DNA from: an uncultured Treponema sp.
Lineage (GTDB): Bacteria; Spirochaetota; Spirochaetia; Treponematales; Treponemataceae
Direction of reading: 5' to 3'
DNA: 6,062 bases
NCBI GenBank assembly: GCA_905236315.1
Contig: CAJOPO010000026.1
Location: 1-6,062 of the forward strand
The position numbers and the translations under genes were made by a program. This document shows, in pieces, positions 1-5,940 of this stretch. Under the pieces are notes generated by a model. It was not told the origin of the DNA. It saw only the letters and a program-made list of their open reading frames with translations, and ran no database searches. Each line of letters begins with the position of its first letter. Positions within the stretch are counted from its first letter, which is position 1.

Positions 1-81
1 AGTTGTAAGTCGCTATAATAGCGCGACTTACAACATCGCATTTTCAAAGTTGCCTCTAAAAACTGAAGTTTTTAGAGGCTC
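1..81. repeat. Structured repeat module, left copy (two hairpins plus linker)
   Basis: The stretch holds two hairpins separated by a short linker. The first has 12-bp perfect arms (2-13 with 23-34, 9-nt loop). The second has 12-bp perfect arms (52-63 with 68-79, TGAA loop). The linker ATCGCATTTTCAAAGTT (35-51) is identical in the second copy near the right end of the window. Positions 32-81 match 6013-6062 at 45 of 50 bases in the same orientation. The window begins inside the module, so its left boundary is not visible. It contains no gene of its own; its right edge abuts the integrase remnant. It could be a non-autonomous mobile repeat, a REP-like element or a terminator cassette; the sequence does not decide which. 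Confidence 0.85.
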
Positions 82-182
82 CCATTAGTTAAATGTAAGC
101 CTGTTGTTTCTTCTTTTCTTTTGCCATTTTGATTTATAACTAAATGAATAATGCCGTTTCTTATCCTAATAAAAACGCTCAT
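72..182 (-). pseudogene. Truncated tyrosine recombinase (phage-type integrase), N-terminal remnant
   Basis: On the minus strand an ATG at 182 opens a 36-codon frame beginning MSVFIRIRNG and containing NGKRKEETTGLHL. This looks like the N-terminal arm-DNA-binding region of tyrosine site-specific recombinases, where a short beta hairpin is followed by a GKR...TGL motif. An AGGGG Shine-Dalgarno (188-192) lies 5 nt before the ATG, so the start appears genuine. The frame ends at a TAA at 72-74 that lies inside the second hairpin of the repeat module, so only about 34 codons are original gene. The core-binding and catalytic (R-H-R-Y) domains are absent, and a complete integrase would be roughly 300-400 residues. 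It cannot be catalytically active. It lies on the same strand as, and downstream of, tRNA-Leu, the usual place for an element integrase. The family call rests on motif recognition of a short peptide. Confidence 0.62.
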
Positions 183-187
183 AAATA

Positions 188-192
188 CCCCT
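188..192 (-). promoter_or_regulatory. Shine-Dalgarno of the integrase remnant
   Basis: Read on the minus strand this is AGGGG, 5 nt upstream of the ATG at 182. It decides the start of the broken integrase frame and argues that this was a translated gene rather than a chance open frame. Confidence 0.6.
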
Positions 193-211
193 AAATTGAA
201 AGTTCAAATTA

Positions 212-346
212 CCACTATATAGCCACTATATTGCCACAATTTATAAGGCTAATATATGGCACTATGTAGCACCAAAAAAAACATCAAAAAAAAGAGATTT
301 TAATTTATTTTGTTGTATTATTTAGATTTGTAGGACTATGTAGCAC
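212..346. repeat. Four ACTATRTAG-like direct repeats between tRNA-Leu and the integrase remnant
   Basis: On the plus strand ACTATATAG (214-222) and ACTATATTG (225-233) sit in an 11-bp tandem, CCACTATATAG then CCACTATATTG. Two further copies share ACTATGTAGCAC exactly, at 261-272 and 335-346, and each is followed by C or T and then seven A residues. All four are in the same orientation. Clusters of short direct repeats between an integrase gene and its attachment site are commonly arm-type binding sites for the integrase's N-terminal domain; that role here is inference from position. The rest of 183-368 is AT-rich and shows no gene. Confidence 0.6.
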
Positions 347-368
347 TAAAAAAAGCGTTTTAAGACAT

Positions 369-398
369 AAAAAAAGTGCCTTTTTAGGGACACTTTTT
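369..398 (-). terminator. Rho-independent terminator of tRNA-Leu
   Basis: On the minus strand, four bases after the tRNA 3' end, the arm AAAAAGTGTCC (398-388) pairs with GGCACTTTTT (380-371) around a CTAAAAA loop, with one bulged T. The descending arm runs directly into a tract of seven T residues (375-369). The G/C pairs next to the loop and the terminal T run fit an intrinsic terminator closing the tRNA transcript, and possibly the two-gene operon upstream of it. Confidence 0.85.
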
Positions 399-401
399 GT
401 T

Positions 402-485
402 TGCCCAGAACAAGACTCGAACTTGCACACCCTTTCGAGCTCTAGGACCTGAACCTAGCGTGTCTACCAATTTCACCATCTGGGC
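402..485 (-). tRNA. tRNA-Leu, anticodon CAG
   Basis: The 84-nt gene folds as a class II tRNA. The acceptor stem is GCCCAGA with TCTGGGC, followed by discriminator base A. The D loop contains GGTAGA, and the anticodon stem CTAGG/CCTAG encloses the loop TTCAGGT, giving anticodon CAG, which reads the leucine codon CTG. A long variable arm typical of tRNA-Leu follows, then a T arm with TTCGAGT in the loop. CCA is not encoded (the next bases are AAC) and would be added by nucleotidyltransferase. CTG is rare in the AT-rich genes here, so this tRNA serves a minor codon. Its 3' end faces the integrase remnant, so it is the probable attachment locus of a former integrative element. Confidence 0.95.
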
Positions 486-501
486 ATAAAATAACTTTAA
501 A

Positions 502-530
502 AACCTATCATTTATATAATTTTATGTCAA
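502..530 (-). promoter_or_regulatory. Probable promoter of tRNA-Leu overlapping the upstream stop codon
   Basis: On the minus strand a perfect TTGACA -35 box (530-525) is followed by a 17-nt spacer and a weak -10, TAGGTT (507-502). Transcription would start about 10 nt before the mature tRNA 5' end at 485. The TGA inside TTGACA is the stop codon of the zinc-ribbon gene. The -10 matches only three of six consensus bases, so the assignment rests mainly on the -35 and the spacing. Confidence 0.5.
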
Positions 531-910
531 TGAGTACATTTGTAAAAAATAAGAGCTACAAAAAAAAGAAGTAGGGCAATACTTGCAAAATATAACCAAG
601 CAGGAGCTTCTCCATCCTCAGAAATATTGTTGATTGCAGTATTAGAATATCTTTTAGGAAATAAAAAGTGTTTTTTATTTTTTAGATTTATATTAGTCTT
701 AGAAGAATTAACAAAAGAGCCATTCATTGCATAATGGCACTTAGGACATCCATTTTTAAATGCAGTTGTTGCACCTGTATATCCACATTTAGGGCATCTA
801 ACAGAAGAAAAGAATCTTCCACACTTAGGACAGAAGCGAGCATTAGCACCCACTTCTGAACCACAGTTTTCGCAAAAATATAAGGCTTTACCTTTTTTGT
901 CTTTAGCCAT
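527..910 (-). CDS. Small membrane-anchored double zinc-ribbon protein
   Basis: The 127-residue protein has two CxxC pairs forming a first zinc ribbon (C13, C16, C27, C30) and two more forming a second (C39, C42, C55, C58), all preceded by a lysine-rich N-terminus. A polar linker (about 61-100) leads to one hydrophobic segment (about 104-123) and a four-residue tail. There is no signal peptide, so the ribbons should lie in the cytoplasm with the protein anchored by its C-terminus. Zinc ribbons of this kind usually bind protein or nucleic acid; no enzyme motif is visible and I do not assign a function. The ATG at 910 is 8 nt after the stop of the secreted-protein gene. No strong Shine-Dalgarno is seen, which suggests translational coupling. 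The stop is TGA. Domain reading is secure; the role is unknown. Confidence 0.88.
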   Translation of the reverse strand: MAKDKKGKALYFCENCGSEVGANARFCPKCGRFFSSVRCPKCGYTGATTAFKNGCPKCHYAMNGSFVNSSKTNINLKNKKHFLFPKRYSNTAINNISEDGEAPAWLYFASIALLLFFVALIFYKCTH

Positions 911-918
911 ATCGTTAA

Positions 919-1911
919 TTAATCAAGAGCTTCTGACTCAAGATTTACTACATCATAATTATAAATTTGCCATATACCATCACGCTGTCGTACATAGTAA
1001 ACATAGCGTTTCTTTTCTATGTATGTATTATTTTTAAACCATTCCAAAACGGTAACTGTACCTTTTGTTTGATTATAAGTAGTATTTTCTATCTGAAATC
1101 TATAAGGAACAGCAACAATATCATAATCTATACGATTTTGCATAAGGTCAGCTTTAAATTCTCTTAACATCTCATTACGAGAATCTGCACCTGCACTGTT
1201 GTATCTTCTACTTCTTGAAGGATTCCTCTTTAGCATTTCTTCAAGGTCCATATATAGAAAATATTGGTCCCAAAAGTTTTGTTGTCTAGCGATTATAGTT
1301 TGCTCAACAACCTTATCAGGACTAATTTCTTCTGCCTGTAGTATAGCACTAGTATCGCTTTGTATAGCAATAGATGTGGAAGCAGCAGCCGCAGGAGAAG
1401 GTCTAACTTCTAAAGTCAAACGTTTTGAAGAGATATAATTATTCTGATCCCTATATAATTCTGGATAAAAGTTTAATACAACATAATATATTGAAGGGTC
1501 TGTAATTTCTATATAGTTTTTTAGATTTTCAGTAAATGAATATTCTTCCTCTGGCTCTAATGTTATTTCCCTAAAATAAACAGTTTGACTTGTAGAACGT
1601 TTTTGTTGTAATAGCTGTGTTTCTGGTAGTTTAGCATTTTTCAAATTAACTGCCTTAAAGTCTACACTAAACATTCTATCATCTGCAAGTTTAAATCTTA
1701 AAGTATCTGGTCCTTGATTTCTTACTGTAACATGGACATAAATAGGGTTACTTTCGGAATTACCAGGATAATACATAGTTCTATTATAAAATTGAATTGA
1801 AACTTCTGCATTTTTTAGACTAGCATTTTCAGAAATTGAACTATTTTGAGCCGTTGCTATATGGGCAAAAAGTGTAAAACCTGTTAAAATGGCTATCAGT
1901 GTACGTTTCAC
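919..1911 (-). CDS. Secreted protein of unknown function, beta-rich N-terminal domain and possible NTF2-like C-terminal domain
   Basis: The 330-residue protein starts with a clear signal peptide: MKR, a hydrophobic stretch to about residue 18, and an ATA cleavage site before Q22. There is no lipobox cysteine, so it is probably periplasmic rather than a lipoprotein. Residues about 35-170 alternate hydrophobic and polar residues as in a beta sandwich. The pattern VTVRNQGPDTLRF (61-73) is reminiscent of Ig-like or BsuPI-type proteinase-inhibitor domains. A PAAAAS linker (about 173-178) precedes a helical part with FWDQYFLY (213-220). The end (250-325) alternates strands and closes with GIWQIYNYDVV, as NTF2-like folds often do. 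Both fold suggestions are inference. The start is GTG, chosen because AGGAG lies 8 nt upstream and the signal peptide begins there. It is the first gene of an operon with the zinc-ribbon gene and is divergent from mfd. Confidence 0.88.
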   Translation of the reverse strand: MKRTLIAILTGFTLFAHIATAQNSSISENASLKNAEVSIQFYNRTMYYPGNSESNPIYVHVTVRNQGPDTLRFKLADDRMFSVDFKAVNLKNAKLPETQLLQQKRSTSQTVYFREITLEPEEEYSFTENLKNYIEITDPSIYYVVLNFYPELYRDQNNYISSKRLTLEVRPSPAAAASTSIAIQSDTSAILQAEEISPDKVVEQTIIARQQNFWDQYFLYMDLEEMLKRNPSRSRRYNSAGADSRNEMLREFKADLMQNRIDYDIVAVPYRFQIENTTYNQTKGTVTVLEWFKNNTYIEKKRYVYYVRQRDGIWQIYNYDVVNLESEALD

Positions 1912-1919
1912 TTGAACAA

Positions 1920-1924
1920 CTCCT
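1920..1924 (-). promoter_or_regulatory. Shine-Dalgarno deciding the GTG start of the secreted-protein gene
   Basis: On the minus strand this is AGGAG, 8 nt before the GTG at 1911-1909. It is the strongest ribosome-binding site in the window, and no in-frame ATG gives a better signal peptide. It is one base from the hairpin at 1926-1950. Confidence 0.8.
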
Positions 1925-1925
1925 G

Positions 1926-1950
1926 TTTTTTAAGGTTTTGCCTTAAAAAA
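1926..1950. promoter_or_regulatory. Perfect 10-bp hairpin in the leader of the secreted-protein gene
   Basis: TTTTTTAAGG (1926-1935) and CCTTAAAAAA (1941-1950) are exact reverse complements around a 5-nt loop. In the minus-strand transcript the hairpin ends one nucleotide before AGGAG, so it could influence ribosome access. It has only two G-C pairs per stem and no T run beyond the stem, so it is a poor terminator on either strand. Confidence 0.5.
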
Positions 1951-1969
1951 GATTACGACTTGTAAAATA

Positions 1970-1975
1970 TATAAT
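1970..1975 (+). promoter_or_regulatory. Candidate -10 box for mfd
   Basis: TATAAT matches the sigma-70-type -10 consensus exactly, but no convincing -35 lies 16-18 nt upstream. TTGCCT at 1938 is too far for this box; it would be 19 nt from the alternative TAAAAT at 1963. Starting here would give mfd a leader of about 155 nt. In such AT-rich DNA a chance match is likely. Confidence 0.3.
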
Positions 1976-2007
1976 TATTGAGCAAGTCTATTTCTAAAGA
2001 GGGAATC

Positions 2008-2107
2008 TCAAAAGTCAGACGAGTTTTTAAATTCTCTCCAAATTTATCTAAAAACCGCAATAATGAGGTTTTTTATAGCCTACTTCAAAAAGTAACAGAC
2101 TTTTGAA
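2008..2107. repeat. Competing inverted repeats in the mfd upstream region
   Basis: TCAAAAGTC (2008-2016) is the exact reverse complement of GACTTTTGA (2098-2106). The latter can instead pair locally, because TTCAAAAAGT (2084-2093) complements ACTTTTGAA (2099-2107) with one extra A. Between them TAAAAACC (2049-2056) can pair with GGTTTTTTA (2067-2075), leaving one unpaired T. GACGAGTTTT at 2018 also occurs at 5978, at the start of the right repeat module, so this may be a decayed relative of that module. No gene is visible in 1912-2137. Confidence 0.45.
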
Positions 2108-2137
2108 ACAGGTTTATACATTTTATATCGGACAAAT

Positions 2138-5100
2138 ATGGAAAATTCATTATCTACAAATTCACTTATTTCTCTTTTATATTCTTGGAAAGATTTTTAC
2201 AATCTTGTGAATAAAGCTGCTGATGAAGAAAATATAGATTCTTCTTTTCCTTTACATATAGAGGGATTAAAAGGTTCTAGTCACAATTTTTTTATAGAAC
2301 GATATATATATAGAAGAAAAGTTAATTTTATACACAAACAGCAATATTCAGGTCAAACCTTTAATTATCAAGAAGACTTTGTAATTGTAACAGCCTCTCA
2401 AAAAGAAGCTGACGAATGTGAAAGCGACTTAAATACAATCGCCGAAGGAAAAATAGAAATTATACAATTACCATGGTGGGGCACAATTCCTTATAGACCC
2501 ATTGCAAAAGGTTCTGTAGTTTTTGGAAAACGCGCTGGTGTATTAGCAAGATTATCTCAAAAAAATCCAGTTTCTGCGTTACCTAGAGTATTTATCATTA
2601 CTCAAAGAGCCTTGCTTATGCCTCTGCCACCTCCTAACTATATACGAAATCAAATTATAATATTAAAAAAAGGGCAAGACTTTGATTCTGTAAAGCTAGC
2701 AGAAAAACTTACAGAAAATGGATATCTAAGAGTACCTAAAGTTGGAGTAAGAGGAGAGTTTGCTTTACGTGGTGAAGTTTTAGATATTTTTATGCCTGGA
2801 GAAAAATATGCTAACCGCATAGTTTTTAATTTTGATTCAATAGAGCAAATCAAAATTTTTGATACAGAAAATCAAACTTCCATAGAAAATATAAAATCCC
2901 TAATTATCTATCCAATGAAAGAAGTTATTTGGACTGATGAACTTGTTAAAAAACTCGATACAGTATTAGATAAAATTGATAGCAATACGAGTAAAGACTT
3001 AACTAACGAAAGTTCAGATAAAAAAACTGATATTATAAACTTAGCTTTTACAGATGAAGCAAGGGCAAAAAAAGACAAATTATTATCGGAATTAAAAGAA
3101 ACCCATAATGCAGAGGGAGAAGAATTATTTTATGCATGCATTTGGGATAAATATTATACAATATTTGATTATATTTCAGAATCCACAAATGTTTTTTATT
3201 TAGATTATGATAAACTACTAAACGGTAGTAAATTATTACAAAATGAATTTAATGTATCTTACAGACTTGCTAGACAAACTTTTCCTGCTCTGCCACCCGC
3301 ATATATGATTTTTAACTTTCAATCGTTAGTAAAATTACATAATAAATCTATTAACTTCCGTTCCCTTGATACGATAGAAAATCTTAATATAACTAATGAT
3401 AGTTTAGACAATAAAGACAAAAAAGAATGTTTCTATCAAATAAAAACAGAAGCTTCTCAAAATTTTCTAGGAAATATAAATTATTTTAAAGAACAACTTT
3501 CTTTATTACAAAATAATAAATATCATATCTATATTTATGCAGATAATGAAAATCAAGCTTTAAGAATTACAGAAGTTATAAAAGAATATGTAAATGTAGA
3601 GGGGCAAAATATTTATCCAGTCCAAGTTGTTCCTTTTCCATTAACAGAAGGTTTTAGTGTTGCACAAGAGGGTATTTTTGTTATACAGGAAAATGAAATC
3701 TTTGGACGCAAAAAATATATTCCTAAAACAGCAAGAAAGGCACCTTCTAAAGCAATAAATACATTTGTAGATTTAACTCCTGGAGATTATGTAGTACATG
3801 TTAATTATGGCATAGGCAAGTTTAAAGGCATAGAACGTATAAAATCTTTAGGAACAGAACGCGATTATATAAAATTAGAATATGCTAATGAAGAATTTGT
3901 TTTTATTCCTATAGAGCAGGTTAATATGGTTCAACGCTATATAGGTAGTGAATCATCTTCGCCACATTTAGACAAAATTGGAAGCAAAAGTTGGAATCAA
4001 AGAAAGGCAAAAGTTCAAAAGAAGGTAGAAGAAATAGCAGAAAAACTTATTGACTTGTATTCAAAGAGGCAAGCATCAAGAGGTTTTGCTTTTCCTAAAG
4101 AACCTGAATGGCAAGCGGCCTTTGAAGCGGCCTTTCCTTATGAAGATACCCCAGACCAATTTACCGCTACAGAAGCAATAAAGGCTGATATGGAGCGTCC
4201 TGTGCCTATGGACCGCCTTGTCTGCGGTGATGTAGGCTATGGGAAAACAGAACTTGCAATGAGAGCTGCGTTTAAAGCTGTTATAGGGGGAAAACAAGTT
4301 GCTTTTTTAGCTCCAACAACAATACTTGCAGAGCAGCATTATGAAAATTGCTTAGAGCGTTTTAAAAATTTTGCTGTTAATATAGCACAACTTTCTAGAT
4401 TTGTTCCTGCAGGAGAACAAAAAAAGATAATACAAAATCTACAGGAAGGAAAAATAGATATTCTTGTTGGCACACATAGAATTTTACAGAAAGACATAAA
4501 ATATAAAGATTTAGGATTGCTTATAATCGATGAAGAGCAGCGTTTTGGCGTAAAAGACAAAGAACGCTTAAAAGTGGCAAAAACTAATATAGACTGCCTT
4601 ACCTTAAGTGCAACTCCAATTCCTAGAACCTTACATATGAGTCTTTTAAAAATAAGAGATATGTCTTTATTAACAACGCCACCACAAAATAGACAAAGTA
4701 TAGAAACTGCAATAGAAGCATATTCCGATGAAAAAATTGCATACGCTATAAGAAACGAAGTGGAGAGAGGCGGGCAGGTTTTTTATTTGCACAATAGAGT
4801 TGAAACTTTGGAAGAAACTAGAATCCATCTTGAACACTTAGTTCCAGAAATGCTTGTTGATGTAGCTCATGGGCAAATGTCTAGTGAACAATTAGATGAT
4901 ATATTTAGACGATTTAAAATGGGTGGTTTTAATGTTCTTGTAGCAACTACTATTATTGAAAATGGCATAGATATTCCAAATGTAAACACAATTATAATAG
5001 ATAGGGCGGATATGTATGGAGTTAGTCAGTTATACCAGTTAAGAGGACGTGTTGGAAGAAGCGATAGAAAGGCTTACGCATATTTATTTTATCCAGAAAA

Positions 5101-5767
5101 CAAAGCTCTTTCTGAAGTTGCAATGAAAAGACTTCAAGTTATAAGTGATTTTACAGAATTAGGAAGTGGTTTTAAGATTGCTATGAAAGATATGGAAATT
5201 CGTGGGGCTGGCAATCTGCTTGGTAGAGACCAAAGTGGCGAAGTTTATGCTGTGGGCTTTGAAATGTATTTGAGTTTGCTTAATGCTGCTATAGAGCGTT
5301 TGCATAATAGTCAATGGCATGCTCCTGATGAAGTATTTATGGAGCTAGAATATACAGGATTTATTCCAGAATCATATATTTCTGATGTTCAGATAAAAAT
5401 GGAAATGTATAAGAAAATAGCAGCAGTTCAATCACAAAATGAATTAGATAGCATTTATACGGAATTATATGACAGATTTGGTCCTATACCTGATGAAGTT
5501 AATAGTTTGTTACATCTAGCTAAAATTAGATTAATTTGCTTAAAACTTTCTATTCAATCTATAAAAGAACATCAAGGTATAGTAACTATAGAATTCAATG
5601 ATGTTTCAAATATAAATATAGATAAAATTTTACGATTAATACAAAATAATGCTGGGAAAATATATTTAAATCCAAAAGAGCCTAATAAGATTATGCTAAA
5701 AACTCAGTCTATAGATTTATCTACAAAAAGTGAGTTTATAAAATCAAAATTAGAACAACTAGTTTAA
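2138..5767 (+). CDS. mfd: Transcription-repair coupling factor Mfd (complete)
   Basis: Mfd is a cytoplasmic ATP-driven DNA translocase that pushes RNA polymerase stalled at lesions off DNA and recruits UvrA to start nucleotide excision repair. The 1209 residues are slightly longer than the usual 1150-1180. Residues 1-275 form the UvrB-like module (GLKGS at 43-47, RGEVLDIF from 211). The RNA-polymerase-interacting domain lies at about 540-610 (TPGDYVVHVNYGIG from 547). The RecG-like motor follows with Walker A GDVGYGKT (697-704), DEEQ (798-801), SATPIPRT (824-831) and QLRGRVGRS (967-975). The TRG motif, with RGAGNLLG, is at 1009-1034. A C-terminal UvrA-masking domain occupies about 1055-1205. 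Extra length comes from polar low-complexity stretches near 281-299 and 411-432. A weak GGA lies 5 nt before the ATG. No frameshift or missing motor residue is seen. It is transcribed alone, divergently from the secreted-protein operon. Confidence 0.98.
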   Translation: MENSLSTNSLISLLYSWKDFYNLVNKAADEENIDSSFPLHIEGLKGSSHNFFIERYIYRRKVNFIHKQQYSGQTFNYQEDFVIVTASQKEADECESDLNTIAEGKIEIIQLPWWGTIPYRPIAKGSVVFGKRAGVLARLSQKNPVSALPRVFIITQRALLMPLPPPNYIRNQIIILKKGQDFDSVKLAEKLTENGYLRVPKVGVRGEFALRGEVLDIFMPGEKYANRIVFNFDSIEQIKIFDTENQTSIENIKSLIIYPMKEVIWTDELVKKLDTVLDKIDSNTSKDLTNESSDKKTDIINLAFTDEARAKKDKLLSELKETHNAEGEELFYACIWDKYYTIFDYISESTNVFYLDYDKLLNGSKLLQNEFNVSYRLARQTFPALPPAYMIFNFQSLVKLHNKSINFRSLDTIENLNITNDSLDNKDKKECFYQIKTEASQNFLGNINYFKEQLSLLQNNKYHIYIYADNENQALRITEVIKEYVNVEGQNIYPVQVVPFPLTEGFSVAQEGIFVIQENEIFGRKKYIPKTARKAPSKAINTFVDLTPGDYVVHVNYGIGKFKGIERIKSLGTERDYIKLEYANEEFVFIPIEQVNMVQRYIGSESSSPHLDKIGSKSWNQRKAKVQKKVEEIAEKLIDLYSKRQASRGFAFPKEPEWQAAFEAAFPYEDTPDQFTATEAIKADMERPVPMDRLVCGDVGYGKTELAMRAAFKAVIGGKQVAFLAPTTILAEQHYENCLERFKNFAVNIAQLSRFVPAGEQKKIIQNLQEGKIDILVGTHRILQKDIKYKDLGLLIIDEEQRFGVKDKERLKVAKTNIDCLTLSATPIPRTLHMSLLKIRDMSLLTTPPQNRQSIETAIEAYSDEKIAYAIRNEVERGGQVFYLHNRVETLEETRIHLEHLVPEMLVDVAHGQMSSEQLDDIFRRFKMGGFNVLVATTIIENGIDIPNVNTIIIDRADMYGVSQLYQLRGRVGRSDRKAYAYLFYPENKALSEVAMKRLQVISDFTELGSGFKIAMKDMEIRGAGNLLGRDQSGEVYAVGFEMYLSLLNAAIERLHNSQWHAPDEVFMELEYTGFIPESYISDVQIKMEMYKKIAAVQSQNELDSIYTELYDRFGPIPDEVNSLLHLAKIRLICLKLSIQSIKEHQGIVTIEFNDVSNINIDKILRLIQNNAGKIYLNPKEPNKIMLKTQSIDLSTKSEFIKSKLEQLV

Positions 5768-5768
5768 A

Positions 5769-5900
5769 AAAGGTATAGGATTATTAGTGTAAAGGTACTA
5801 CCTTCGTGGTCAAAAGGTAGTACCTTTAGGGTGCGAAGGTACAGCCTTTGTGGTGTAAAGGTATAGGATTTATGGTAAAAAGATTATACCTTTGTAGACA
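5769..5900. repeat. Six-unit 22-nt imperfect tandem array with palindromic core
   Basis: Six consecutive 22-nt units begin at 5769, 5791, 5813, 5835, 5857 and 5879 with no gaps. AAAGGTA fills unit positions 1-7 in four units, with one change in unit 4 and two in unit 6. TT at positions 13-14 and G at 19 are invariant. Units 2, 3, 4 and 6 carry CC-TT at 11-14, making the unit start near-palindromic (AAGGTA-n-TACCTT in units 2 and 3). Units 1 and 5 share their first 14 bases and lack the second half of the palindrome. The array starts one base after the mfd stop. Its period is not a multiple of three and no reading frame runs through it, so it is not coding. It has no separate spacers, so it is not a CRISPR array. 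Confidence 0.85.
5791..5827 (+). terminator. Large hairpin downstream of mfd, possible terminator
   Basis: AAAGGTACTACCTT (5791-5804) and AAGGTAGTACCTTT (5814-5827) are exact 14-bp reverse complements around a 9-nt loop, formed by array units 2 and 3. Each arm is itself a palindrome around one base. It is 23 nt after the mfd stop and is the strongest hairpin there, but it ends in only three T residues, so intrinsic termination is uncertain. A weaker 9-bp pairing, AAAGGTATA (5857) with TATACCTTT (5885), lies further on. Confidence 0.4.
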
Positions 5901-5940
5901 GAATACGTATTATACAAAGTAAAGTTATATTATAGGGTAT

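Noticed and set aside
84..133. Short minus-strand frame beginning MAKEKKKQQAYI
   Set aside because: It overlaps the integrase remnant in another frame, is only 12 codons long and has no Shine-Dalgarno; the longer frame has both a ribosome site and family-like motifs.
183..330. Promoter for the integrase remnant
   Set aside because: Several TATA-like hexamers exist on the minus strand, but none has a credible -35 at proper spacing in this AT-rich stretch.
967..1438. Plus-strand open frames of 66 and 79 codons opposite the secreted-protein gene
   Set aside because: They lie wholly antisense to a gene with a good signal peptide, Shine-Dalgarno and operon context, lack their own ribosome sites, and encode no recognisable domains.
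2049..2075. Terminator upstream of mfd
   Set aside because: The stem TAAAAACC/GGTTTTTTA has only two G-C pairs and a 10-nt loop, and its T residues are part of the stem, so intrinsic termination is unlikely.
2650..4560. Three minus-strand open frames of 67-73 codons inside mfd
   Set aside because: They are antisense to well-conserved Mfd motifs, including the start of the motor domain, and show no independent coding signals.
5769..5900. CRISPR array
   Set aside because: Units are contiguous at 22 nt and diverged throughout, with no constant repeat separated by unique spacers and no cas genes nearby.
5890..5919. Small inverted repeat CTTTGTA / TACAAAG with AATACGTATT (5902-5911) nested inside it
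   Set aside because: Seven-base arms with a 16-nt loop and a 10-bp palindrome are expected by chance in such AT-rich DNA, and no T run follows.
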